Source: CAWJFJ01 sp963800065 (lineage in GTDB: Bacteria > Actinomycetota > Acidimicrobiia > Acidimicrobiales > UBA8190). Taken from it: a stretch of 47,988 nt of DNA. This document shows, in pieces, positions 26,110 to 35,363 of this stretch. The stretch spans positions 1 to 47,988 of the forward strand of contig CAWCZO010000004.1 in NCBI GenBank assembly GCA_963800065.1. The letters are read 5' to 3'. The notes under the pieces are model-generated. The model did no database searches. It was not told where the DNA came from and saw nothing but the letters and a program-made list of their open reading frames with translations. The position numbers and the translations under genes are program-made. How positions within the stretch are numbered: the stretch's first letter is position 1; each line of letters opens with the position of its first letter.

Positions 26110-26136
26110 GTGAACTCCTGGAGCCTGCTCTCATGA
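26110..26136 (+). promoter_or_regulatory. Eight-codon upstream ORF coupled to rmuC
   Basis: GTG at 26110 reads M-N-S-W-S-L-L-S and stops at a TGA that overlaps the rmuC ATG (ATGA at 26133-26136). GGAAGGA (26098-26104) is 5 nt upstream of the GTG. A TACGCT hexamer at 26056-26061 is a candidate -10. Leader-peptide coupling is inferred. Confidence 0.4.
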
Positions 26137-27533
26137 TCACCGGATTGGTCGTCGGCATGGTGGCGGGGGTGGCCGTGGGCGGCGCCGTCGTGCTCGTGGT
26201 GTCCTCCGGTCGCCTGGCCAAGCGGGTGTCGGCGCTGCAATCGCAGCAGGCGGCGGCCGCGGTGTCGGCTGACGCCGAGTTGGTCCGTCTGCGGAGCCTG
26301 CTCGACCGGGAGCGGGCCACAGCGGCCGAACGCCAGGCCACCCACGAGGAGGCACGCGAGCTGGCCGCCGGCGTCTTCGCCGAGCTGTCGAGCAGGGCCT
26401 TGGAGCAGAACAACGCCCAATTCCTGGCCCTGGCCGAGGCCCGTCTCAAAGAGGCCCGGCAAGCGGCCCAGGGCGACCTCGACCAGCGCCGGCAGGCCAT
26501 CGAGCAGCTCCTCACCCCTCTGGCCGATCAGCTCGGACGTTACGAACAGGGCCTGCGGTTGCTCGAGCTCGAACGCCAACGGGCCTACACGGGGCTCAGC
26601 GCCCAGGTGACACAGCTGGCCGAGTCCCAGGAGAAGTTGCAGTCCGAGACCAGGAACCTGGTGACCGCCCTGCGCTCACCGGCCACCCGGGGTCGTTGGG
26701 GTGAGATGCAGTTGCGCCGGGTGGTGGAGATGGCGGGCATGCTCGAGCACTGCGATTTCGAGGAGCAGGTGCACACCGAGGGCGAGGAGGGTCGGTTGCG
26801 CCCCGACATGGTGGTCCACCTGCCCGGGACCAAGCGGGTCGTCGTCGACGCCAAGGTGCCCCTGCAGGCGTTCCTCGACGCCACCGACGCCACCGACGAA
26901 TCGTCACGCAAGGCCCATCTCGTGAGTCATGCCCGGCAGCTCCGGGCCCACGTGGACGCTCTGTCGAAGAAGTCGTACTGGCAGCAGTTCGCCGACTCCC
27001 CGGAGTTCGTCGTCGCCTTCATCCCCGGCGATCCCCTGCTCGCCGCCGCACTCGAACACGACTCGGCGCTGCTGGAGCACGCCGTGACCAACCACGTCCT
27101 GCTGGCCACACCCACCACACTGATCGGGCTCCTGCGCGCCGTCGCCTACGGATGGCAGCAGGACGCCCTGGCCGAGAACGCCCGCGAGGTCCAACAGATC
27201 GGTCGCGAGCTCTACAAGAGACTGGCCACCTTCGGAGAGCACATGGCCCGCACCGGGCGCAGCCTGAGCGGGGCCGTCGACGCCTACAACAAGGCGGTCG
27301 GATCACTGGAGCGCAACGTGATGCCACAGGCGCGTCGGTTCCAGGAGCTCGGGGTGGGCGGCTCGGACAAAGAGGTCCCGATGCTCGATCAGGTGGACGC
27401 CGTCGCCCGCCGTCTGCAGACGGTCGATTCGGGCGGGGCCGTGCGCCCCCTGGTCGACAAGACGCCAGAGTTGGAGTTGCTCGAAGGATCGGGACAGGAG
27501 CGGCCCGAACTTCCCGGTGCGGCCGAAGGATGA
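26133..27533 (+). CDS. rmuC: DNA recombination protein RmuC homologue
   Basis: RmuC limits inversions at repeats and contains a restriction-endonuclease-like fold. The 466-residue protein has an N-terminal membrane segment (VVGMVAGVAVGGAVVLVV, residues 6-23) and a long coiled coil (about 30-165) with repeated Glu/Arg/Gln. The conserved core has the signature RGRWGEMQLRRVVE, the nuclease-like RPDMVVHLP...VVVDAKVPLQAFLDA and VAFIPGDPLL. The C-terminus is a helical ARR/Glu-rich tail. It converges on addA with a 9-nt gap, so two recombination-related genes end next to each other. Confidence 0.94.
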   Translation: MITGLVVGMVAGVAVGGAVVLVVSSGRLAKRVSALQSQQAAAAVSADAELVRLRSLLDRERATAAERQATHEEARELAAGVFAELSSRALEQNNAQFLALAEARLKEARQAAQGDLDQRRQAIEQLLTPLADQLGRYEQGLRLLELERQRAYTGLSAQVTQLAESQEKLQSETRNLVTALRSPATRGRWGEMQLRRVVEMAGMLEHCDFEEQVHTEGEEGRLRPDMVVHLPGTKRVVVDAKVPLQAFLDATDATDESSRKAHLVSHARQLRAHVDALSKKSYWQQFADSPEFVVAFIPGDPLLAAALEHDSALLEHAVTNHVLLATPTTLIGLLRAVAYGWQQDALAENAREVQQIGRELYKRLATFGEHMARTGRSLSGAVDAYNKAVGSLERNVMPQARRFQELGVGGSDKEVPMLDQVDAVARRLQTVDSGGAVRPLVDKTPELELLEGSGQERPELPGAAEG

Positions 27534-27542
27534 GCCCGTCGC

Positions 27543-30500
27543 TCAGGTGACGACCAGGTCGTCGGCCACCCGGCGGGCCAGGGCACAGGCGTCGGCCAGA
27601 TCGCTGCCCTCGAGCAGGTGCTCATCGGGCTGAGCGCCCCCGACGAAGACGACGACGCACCGGGCCACGGGGTGGCCGGTCGCCGATTCCAGGGCCACGG
27701 CGGCGGCCGCCACCCGGAGCCGGTGGGCGGCGGTCGCCGGGGGGTCGGCGTCCGGGGCCCGGCCCGTCTGGTACTCGACGACGACCAGGCCCTCGTTGTC
27801 CTCGACGACGAGGTCGACGAACCCCTCGAGGACGCCGTCGTGTCCGACGGGGGCCGTGACGGAGACCCGGCGCCAGTGCCGGCGGAAGGCGGCGGCGGCC
27901 ACCGTCGGGCTGGTCAGGGCCCGATCGACCATCGTCGCCACCTCCGACGCGTGGTCGGTCACTCCCTCGGTCACCGCCCGCGCCCGGGCCACCTCGGCCG
28001 CCGGTCTCCCCGCCGCGTCGCACCGTGTGGCCAGATCGAGTTCGGCCAGCGCGCCGCGCACGGCCCGTCCCACCCGCCGTCCTCGGTCCGTCTGCTCCCC
28101 GGCGGTGATGGACCCGTGCCGCGCCACCGCCGGCGCCGTGGCGACGGGTCGGCGTCGCAGGGCGGCCAGCAGGCGGGCGCGGTCCGCCTCCCAGTGCACC
28201 GGCAGGGGAACCGCCTCCGTCGGTGGACCTTGGCCACCGCTCTGGGCTGCTCCGTCGGTCGCCTCGACGGGGGGCAGACCCCGCCACAGGGAGGGGTTGC
28301 GGGCGCAGATCCTCGTCACCAGGGCGGCCGGGCTGGTCTGGGGGCCACCCATCCGTTGCTTGTGGTGCAGGCAGACGACGAGGTGGTCCCGTGCCCTCGT
28401 CATGCCGACATAGAGCAGCCGGTGCCGTTCGAGGACGTCGAGATGTTGCTCGCGTAGGACGGCCTGCTCGAAGCCGGCCGTGCGGAAGCGCCCGACGCGG
28501 ATCTCGGGGACGTGGTGGTCGGTCCAGAGCACGGCCGGAGGCGGCGGGCCGTCGGCCTGGTCACGCTCCAGTCCGGCCAGGACGACGACGGGGAACTCGA
28601 GTCCCTTGGCCCCGTGGATGGTCATCACCCGGACGGCGTCGTCGTCAGGGTCCGGTGGGCCCACCCCGCCGACGCGTCCGTCGCCGGCGGCACGGAGCTC
28701 GGCCCACGTCAGAAAGTCCCGCATGGTCCCGCCCGGGGACTCGTCGAAGAGACGGGCCTGGTCCTGCAGCCATCGCAGCCGCTGCCAGTGGTCGCGGGGC
28801 CGGCCATGGGCGAGGGCGAGCTCGAAGCTGCGCAGTTCGCGGTAGGCGGCGCCCACCATGGCGGACGGCTCCCACCACCATCGCCGGCGGTGCAGACGAT
28901 CGAGGACGGCCATGGCCACGGCGACGGGGTGGGCTTCGAGACCGGCCGGGGGGGCCGTGCGCGGGTCCCACGTGCCGCCGGCCCCGTGCCACGTCACCAG
29001 GTCGTCGTCCCCGCAGGCCAGACCGGGTGAGCGCAGGGCGGCCAGGACGGCCACGGCGTCGGCGGGGTCGTCGGAGGCACGGAGGACGGCCAGGACGTCA
29101 CGGATCTCCCGGGCTCCCCACAGCAGCGCCGCCCCTTCCAGCCGGTAGGGCACGCCGGCCTCCTCGAACGCCTCCTCCAGCGCGCTGAGCGCCGAACGAG
29201 CCGGGATCATGACGGCGATGTCCGCCCACCGAACGGGGCGGTGCGTCTTTCGCTCGGAGTCCTCGACCGGCCATCGAGCGCCCACCATCTGACCGATGGA
29301 CGCCGCCGCCTCCCCGGCCGCCCGGCGGCGGATCTCGGAGGCCGAGCCGCCCATGGCCCCGCCCACCACGGTGACGGGGAGTGGTCCGCCGCCCGCCGCC
29401 GGGCCCTCGGGGGCGGGCGTCCGAGACGACCCCGTCGTCTCGCCGGGGTCGTCGATCCCGGCGAACGTCAGTTGCACGGCCCGGGCCGTGCGGGGCCCGG
29501 CGGCGTCGTCCGCCGGTTCGTTCCCCGTGGCGGCCCCAACGCGCCGTGTCGGCTCCAGGGGGAGGTGGGTGGCCTGGCCGGGCCCGGGGGCGGCGCCGAA
29601 GAGCTCCTCGAAGACGGCGTTCACGAAGTGGACGATGCCGGGGACGGATCGGAAGTTGGTCTGCAGGACGACGGTCGAACCGATCTCGGCCCGGACGGCG
29701 TCGAAGAGCTCGATGTCGGCCCGCCGGAACCGGTAGATGGACTGCTGGGCATCGCCGGCGACGAACAGCGCGCCCGGCCGCGCCCCTCCCACGTCGGAGG
29801 TCCCGTCCACGGCGGCGACGAGCCGGCCAGCCAGTTCCACCTGGATCGGGTCGGTGTCCTGGAACTCGTCGATCAGCAGCCGGCGGTAGCGCCGTCTCAG
29901 TGCGGCCAGCCCCCCGCCGTCGGCCCGCACCAGGCGCCGGGCGTGGACGAGCAGGTCGTGGAAGGTGAGGCGTCCCTCCGATCGGCGCTCTTCGGCGGCG
30001 GCCAACGTGAACGTGGCCAGGCGGGCGACCAGATCGCCGAGAACGGCACGGCGCACCCCGTCGAGAAGGTCGAGTCGCGCCTGCTCGGCTTCGGCGCAGG
30101 CGGCGCGCACCTCGGCGATGTGGCCGGCCCAGTTCTCCTGTCGCCCCTGGGCGCAGCGAAAGGAGGGCAGGGTGTCGAGAAGCTGGAGGACGGCGGGCGT
30201 GTCGGGTCGGGCCGCCGTCAACCGAGCCACGGCGTCGGTGACCGTGCCGCACAGATGGAGGGCCATCCGGTCCTCGTCGCCCGTGTACCAGCCGAGGGTG
30301 GCCCGGGCCCGTTCGAGGGCGTCGATGACCGGAGCGGGGTCGGTGGAGGGCCAGTGTCCGTCGCACGTCCGCGCCTGCAGAAGATGGGCGTGCCCTCCGT
30401 CCTCGAGCCTGTCCCAGTGGGCATGGAGGTGCCGGGCCACGGCGGCCAGGTCGGTGTGGCGCAGCCCCGCCGCGAACCCCAGCACCAGGGCGCGCTCGGC

Positions 30501-30950
30501 ACTGGGGTCTTCGAACAGGATTTCGGCGTACCCGTTCCAGCGCTCCTCGAAGTCCGCCGTCTCGGCCGTGTCGTCGAGGACCTCGAAGCCGGGAGGGAGG
30601 CCGGCGTCGAGACACCGTTCCGCCAGGAGGCGCTGGGCGAACGAGTGGAGGGTGGAGATGGCGGCGTCGTCGACCTCGGCACGGGCCGTGACCATCCGCT
30701 CCTCGCCCGTCTCCGCCGCCGCCTCGACGGCCCGACGGATCTGTTGACGCAACTCGTCCGCCGCCGCTTCGGTGAAGGTGATCACCGCGATCTGGCGGAG
30801 CGGGACGGCGCCGGTGCGAACCAGGGCGAGGACGCGGCGCACCAGGGCCGTCGTCTTTCCGGTCCCGGCGCCGGCCATCACCATGAGGTTGGTGTCGAGG
30901 TCCCGCTCGATCGTGCCGCGGGCGTCGTCGTCGGCGGGCTCGGCGCTCAT
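27543..30950 (-). CDS. addA: AddA-type UvrD-family helicase subunit, nuclease motif degraded
   Basis: Motor subunit of a double-strand-break-processing helicase-nuclease, 1135 residues. Helicase motifs: Walker A AGAGTGKTT (26-34), ITFTEAAADELR, LLIDEFQDTDPIQ, GDAQQSIYRFRRAD, TNFRSV, VMTIHGAKGLEFPVV and LLYVGMTRARDHLVV. The C-terminal nuclease domain reads GFVDLV (D1046) then VVVEYQTG, where E1059 and Q1061 stand in place of the usual Asp and Lys of DYKT. Loss of that Lys predicts no nuclease activity in this subunit. ATG 30950 overlaps the addB stop (ATGA), so the two are coupled. An apparent single reading frame joining both subunits is an artefact of the addB frameshift. Confidence 0.92.
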   Translation of the reverse strand: MSAEPADDDARGTIERDLDTNLMVMAGAGTGKTTALVRRVLALVRTGAVPLRQIAVITFTEAAADELRQQIRRAVEAAAETGEERMVTARAEVDDAAISTLHSFAQRLLAERCLDAGLPPGFEVLDDTAETADFEERWNGYAEILFEDPSAERALVLGFAAGLRHTDLAAVARHLHAHWDRLEDGGHAHLLQARTCDGHWPSTDPAPVIDALERARATLGWYTGDEDRMALHLCGTVTDAVARLTAARPDTPAVLQLLDTLPSFRCAQGRQENWAGHIAEVRAACAEAEQARLDLLDGVRRAVLGDLVARLATFTLAAAEERRSEGRLTFHDLLVHARRLVRADGGGLAALRRRYRRLLIDEFQDTDPIQVELAGRLVAAVDGTSDVGGARPGALFVAGDAQQSIYRFRRADIELFDAVRAEIGSTVVLQTNFRSVPGIVHFVNAVFEELFGAAPGPGQATHLPLEPTRRVGAATGNEPADDAAGPRTARAVQLTFAGIDDPGETTGSSRTPAPEGPAAGGGPLPVTVVGGAMGGSASEIRRRAAGEAAASIGQMVGARWPVEDSERKTHRPVRWADIAVMIPARSALSALEEAFEEAGVPYRLEGAALLWGAREIRDVLAVLRASDDPADAVAVLAALRSPGLACGDDDLVTWHGAGGTWDPRTAPPAGLEAHPVAVAMAVLDRLHRRRWWWEPSAMVGAAYRELRSFELALAHGRPRDHWQRLRWLQDQARLFDESPGGTMRDFLTWAELRAAGDGRVGGVGPPDPDDDAVRVMTIHGAKGLEFPVVVLAGLERDQADGPPPPAVLWTDHHVPEIRVGRFRTAGFEQAVLREQHLDVLERHRLLYVGMTRARDHLVVCLHHKQRMGGPQTSPAALVTRICARNPSLWRGLPPVEATDGAAQSGGQGPPTEAVPLPVHWEADRARLLAALRRRPVATAPAVARHGSITAGEQTDRGRRVGRAVRGALAELDLATRCDAAGRPAAEVARARAVTEGVTDHASEVATMVDRALTSPTVAAAAFRRHWRRVSVTAPVGHDGVLEGFVDLVVEDNEGLVVVEYQTGRAPDADPPATAAHRLRVAAAAVALESATGHPVARCVVVFVGGAQPDEHLLEGSDLADACALARRVADDLVVT

Positions 30951-33932
30951 GGCCGGGGCCCTTCGTCGGGATCGACGAACCGCTTGACCACGGACCCGGC
31001 CAAGGCGCCGGGAACGCCACCGTTCACCACGGTGACCACGCCGCGCAGTTCGGGTCGGTTGTACTGGCGGCCCCATTCCCGGTCCCGGGACGGCGGGCAC
31101 ACATGGTCGAAGTCGCACCCGGTGCAGTTGGCGAAGCGACCGTTCGTCGGCGCCCCGGGGACCCCCGGGTAGCACCCGCTCTCCACGGCGTCGGCGATCA
31201 GCCCGACGACGTGACGAAATCGCGCCTTCGACGTCGGGAGTGACGACCAGGTGGAAGCAGGGTGCCGTCCGTTCGCCGGAGAGGAGCCAGTACCGGGCGT
31301 GGACGGGCCGCGGACCCCCGAAGCGGTCCAGCGCCGCCAGGGCATAGAGGGGGAGTTGGATGAGCTTGCCGCCCGCCACCGGATCGCGGGTCAGGTCGCT
31401 CAAGCGGCCTTGCCGGCCCGTCTTGTAGTCCGAAACCATCAACTGCCCGGCCGCGGTCCGGTCGACACGGTCGATGCTGCCCTGAAAGGCCACCGATCGA
31501 CCGTCGTCCAGGACCACGGTGACCGGCGGGGTGCCGCCGCCGGCGGTGCCGAACGAGAGTTCGGCGGCGACGGGCTCGATGCCCGTCTCCTCGGCGTGGA
31601 AGCGCGACAGGTCGCGCCGGATGGCGGAGCGGTCCAAACGCCAGAGCAGGGGTTTCCCCACCAGACCGCCGGCTTCGGCGTCGTCGAGTCGCGCCGTGGC
31701 GATGGCCATGAGTCGATCGAGCGATCGCTCCGCCCCCGCCAGCCGCTCGGTGACGTACGCCTCGAGGATCCCGTGGACGAGGGTGCCCCGTGCCGTCGGT
31801 TCGATGCGCCACAACTCCTCGGGCCGGACGCGTGGCGTGATCCGCAGGACGCGGTCGAAGAGATAGCGACGCGGACAGGAGGCGTAGGTCTCGAAGCGGG
31901 TGGCCGACACCGGCGACTGGGGGTCGAAGGCCGAGACGCGTCCCGGCCCCACGTAGCCGTCGAAGCGCGTGAAGCGGGGCTCGGTCCGGCTCCGCATGGC
32001 CTCGAACCCGCGTGCCAGGCGGTCGTCGGCGATGGCGGTGGCCCCACGGGCGGGATCCCCCCCACGGCGCACCCAGCGGTCGAGCTGGCACAGTTCGAAC
32101 TCCCGTACCGAGAGAGCCGGGTCGGCGGCGGCCAGAGCGGCGGCGAAGGAGTCCACCCGGGCCCGGCGCGTGTCGCTGTCCACCAGGTCGGCGAGCCAGC
32201 GCGACGGGACGTGGGGGCGGCCGGTTCGGGCGTCGCCCCGCGGCAGCGTGCCGATTCGCTCACCACGACCGCTGGCGACGGCGTACCGCAGGTCGTGTCG
32301 CATGGCCTCCTGGCGTTCGGCGCTCGTCGGCAGCGTCCCCGAGGCGTCCAGCCGGCGGATGTCGTCGCCCAGGAGTCCGCCGTGACCACCGTCACCGGGT
32401 GTCAGGGCGTCGGCCAGTCCGGCGATGACCACGCTGTGGAACCGCAGGCCCCGGGCGCCGGCGTAGGGGGACAGGAGGACGCCGTCGCCGAAGCCGCCGT
32501 CGGCGAGCTCGGGGACGTCGGGTGTCGCGGCCTCGAGCTCGACGCGCACGACCCGCCGGAACGACGCCAGATCGGCGCCGCCCGAGACGACGTCGAGATC
32601 ACGCAGACCGGACACCACGCCGCGCACCTGCCGGGCGGCCGCCCGCTCGGCGACGGGCCACCCGCCGCCGTCGGCGGGGAGGTAGCGGTCGAGAAGACCG
32701 AGGGCCCACGCGCTGAGCATTTCCCACGAACGACCCGGCGGCTCCGTCCGGCGGAAGAGGTCGTCCATGAATGCGGCCAGGGCCGACGCGTCGTCGGCCT
32801 CGGGACCACCCCGGTCGACGAGGCGCCCGAGACGCACCCGCCACTGGACCGCTCCCCGCACCACTCCGGCGCAGGCGGACACCTCGTCCCACCGGCTGGT
32901 GGGCACCGGCGTCGCTCCCGACGGGACGATCACCGGGGCCGCCGAGAGCCACCCCAGCACCTGCCGACGGGGCCAGTCACCACCGGCCAGGTCCAGCAGG
33001 CCCAGGAGGGCCCGACCGGTCATGGAGCGGTCCAGACGGCGCAGTCCGGGCCCGTGGCCGGCCACCCCGGCGTCGTTGAGCTGCTGCTGCAGGATCCGGG
33101 CGTAGGTGGGGCCCGGTGGATGGAAGACGGCTTGTTGCCACAGCGGCACACCGCGCTCGGCGGCGGCGATGATCGAGCGCAGCGCGCTCCGCGCCTCTTC
33201 GTCGGGGTCGGCGCAGGGACGGACCTCGGTGAGGGTGGCCGCCTCGTCGGCCGGGGAGGCGTCGAGACGCCGTGCCCCCAGGAGGTCGAGGACGGCGCGC
33301 TCGACGGGGGCGGTGGCGCCCAGCTGCCAGGTCACCAGGGGGCCGAGGGCCTCCATCGCCGGCGACGGGCGCCGACGGGCGACGGCCAGGGCTTCGGCGG
33401 CGAGACCGGCGGTGTCGACGAGTCCGCCGTCCTGCAGGTTCCGGCGGACGGCGACGAGGAGACCGACGAGGTCAGCACCCCGCCCGGGCCGCGCCGCGAT
33501 CGCCTCGAGCGTCGCCCGGGGACACCGGCCCAGCTGGACCAGGGCGCGGCGGAGCTCGGCCGGAGCGGCCGGCTGCGACGAGAAAAGCCCGAGCCAACCC
33601 CCGGCGGCGACCGCCTGGGCCCCGATGACCTCGAGTTCGGCGGCCGGCGACGCCGGGCGCAGCCCGCGGGCGGCGAGAGGGGGCCCGCTGAGCGTCCCCA
33701 CCAGCGAGGAGACGGTGGTGAAGCGGAGGTTGGCCCATCCCCGGCGGCCTCCGGCGGCCGACCCGGTCCCGAGCGTCCGGCGGATGAAGAGGGCGGCATC
33801 ACCCGACGGGACCACCACCGTCACCGGCGCCAGCGGGTCACCGCCCTTGGCGTCCTCCAGCTCCCGACCCAGTCCTTCGAGAGCGGCGTCAGCGGTGTCG
33901 GTGCCGGTCGAGCAGGGAATCACCCGCGGCAT
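30947..33932 (-). CDS. addB: AddB-type exonuclease subunit with one frameshift
   Basis: Partner of AddA, about 994 residues once corrected. The N-terminal two thirds resemble the inactive helicase-like domains of AddB (VTVVVPSGDAALFIRR, LPLY, AYVTERLAG). The C-terminal PD-(D/E)XK nuclease is intact: FQGSIDRVDR then SDYKTGRQG with D835 and K837. Iron-sulfur cysteines are in SCPRRYLFD and, in the shifted frame, CTGCDFDHVC. The frame change lies at 31225/31226, where one extra C turns VEARFRHVVGLIADAV into a nonsense frame running into addA. The restored frame stops at 30947. The glycosyltransferase gene upstream ends 30 nt before ATG 33932. Confidence 0.85.
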
Positions 33933-33962
33933 GCTATGGCCCGGTCGTGGCGACGACGCCCG

Positions 33963-34844
33963 TCACGAGGCGGGCGGAAGGTGTTCGGTGGCGACGGGAT
34001 CCGGTCCGGTGTCGGCGACCCCTTCCCAGCCCGGTCGGCGCGGCTGGATCCCGTAGGCGTGACGAACCCGGAGCCGCCACCAGATGGCCATGGTGTCGCG
34101 CAGCATCTCCACGACCACCTTGACCGAGACGGTGCTCGTGAACCGGATTCCGATGCGGACCGGCGCCTCCACCAGGTGGCGGTACCCGAAGAAGCGGGCC
34201 AGCACCAGGAGCTCGAGGTCGAAGGCGTAGCCCTGCTCGACCATGGACGGCAGGACGTCGATGAGGACGTCGCGCCGGACCAGCTTGATGCCGGCCTGCG
34301 TATCGCGGACGTCGAGACGGAACAGGAGCCGGACCAGTTGCTGGTAGCCCCACGAGTACAGCCGGCGCGCCGGAGGGTAGACGACCTGGGAGTCACGGTG
34401 GCGCTTGCTTCCGAGGACGACGTCCGGGCGCTGCGTCCGCACGACCTGGACGAATTCCTCGAGCAGTTCCGGGGGGACGTCCCCGTCGGCGTCGATGAAG
34501 CCGAGGTACCGGCCCCGCCCGCGCTCGAGGCCGGCTCGCACGGCCTGCCCCTTGCCTCCACGCGACGGCAGGACGACACGGGTCACCACGTCGGGGGCGA
34601 CACCTTCGAGAGTCTCCTCACTCCCGTCGGTGGAACCGTCGGACACCGTCACCACCTCGAACGACGCCCCCGAGGCACGCAGGACGGCGACGGCCCGCTC
34701 CACCGTCTCGCGCAGACGGTCGCCGGGGTTGTAGTACGGCATCACCACGGTCACGTCGAGCTCGGGGGCCGGAAGCGGGGTCGATCCGCCCGCCGTGGCC
34801 GGGCCGGTGCCGGTGGTGCCCCTGTCGTGTCCTTGACCTCCCAC
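33963..34844 (-). CDS. Family 2 glycosyltransferase (dolichyl/polyprenyl-phosphate sugar synthase-like)
   Basis: A 293-residue GT-A fold glycosyltransferase. Motifs: TVVMPYYNPGDRL (nucleotide-sugar entry), VSDGSTDGS, the metal-binding IDADGDVPPEL (DxD form) and RDTQAGIKLVRRDVL, the last typical of DPM1/ALG5-like enzymes that transfer a hexose from a nucleotide sugar to polyprenyl phosphate. No membrane segment is evident, though the C-terminal third has hydrophobic patches (YAFDLELLVLARFFGYRH). The GTG at 34844 is the first in frame; no strong ribosome binding site is present. A TACAGT on the minus strand at 34917-34912 could serve as promoter, giving a leader of about 60 nt. Divergent from the sulfoquinovose synthase gene. 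Confidence 0.9.
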   Translation of the reverse strand: MGGQGHDRGTTGTGPATAGGSTPLPAPELDVTVVMPYYNPGDRLRETVERAVAVLRASGASFEVVTVSDGSTDGSEETLEGVAPDVVTRVVLPSRGGKGQAVRAGLERGRGRYLGFIDADGDVPPELLEEFVQVVRTQRPDVVLGSKRHRDSQVVYPPARRLYSWGYQQLVRLLFRLDVRDTQAGIKLVRRDVLIDVLPSMVEQGYAFDLELLVLARFFGYRHLVEAPVRIGIRFTSTVSVKVVVEMLRDTMAIWWRLRVRHAYGIQPRRPGWEGVADTGPDPVATEHLPPAS

Positions 34845-35363
34845 GACCGACCCTTTCGTCCCGGCGAGTGCTCAGCCGGTTGGCGCCGGCGCCCGAGTTG
34901 GAGCGCAATTCACTGTACGCGACGGGTCCGTGCTCGGGACCCTCACTCCGGGAGCCCGGAGGGCGCCAAACCGACGCTGCGTGCCTTCTCGTCTTCAGGT
35001 GTTTCGCGCCCGCCACGAGGGCCGGAAAGACCCGGGGCCCGACCGTGTGGACCCGCCGGGGGGCCAGCCGGACAGGGTGCACGGGGCGGCCTCCGTGAGA
35101 CGGGGTGGGAGGCGACGTCAGGCCGGGCACGGGTCGTCGAGGCACGACGAGCGGCCCGGGCCACCGATTTATGGCCTGGTTCCCAGGGTGCTTTGCAACC
35201 CTTCCCAGCCTCCTCCCAGGTTGATCGAGGATCCTTGAGGGACCGGAGGGGCCCAGGAAAGCCCGTCCGCTGTTGCGATGTCCCGGACGAAGGCTCCGGT
35301 TCGGGACACGGCCAACCCATGGCCCGGCGGCGAAACAGGGAGCGGCGAGGGGAGATGGCACGG
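34845..35363. promoter_or_regulatory. 519-bp gene-free divergent region between glycosyltransferase and sqdB-like genes
   Basis: No reading frame here has coding character. It contains a 12-bp perfect palindrome GGCGCCGGCGCC (34882-34893), a minus-strand -10-like TACAGT (34917-34912), a 7-bp inverted repeat CTCCGGG-AG-CCCGGAG (34946-34961) and a 9-bp hairpin at 35280-35307. No clear -10 for the plus-strand gene lies close to its start, so a long structured 5' leader is possible. I do not recognise a known riboswitch or small RNA. Confidence 0.5.
35280..35307 (+). promoter_or_regulatory. Hairpin in the sqdB leader
   Basis: GTCCCGGAC and GTTCGGGAC form a 9-bp stem (one G-U pair) around a 10-nt loop, 56 nt before the sqdB start. 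It could be a leader structure; its function is unknown. Confidence 0.35.

Noticed and set aside
27543..33932. A single fused AddB-AddA polypeptide
   Set aside because: A frameshift at 31225/31226 and the ATGA overlap at 30947-30950 show two genes.
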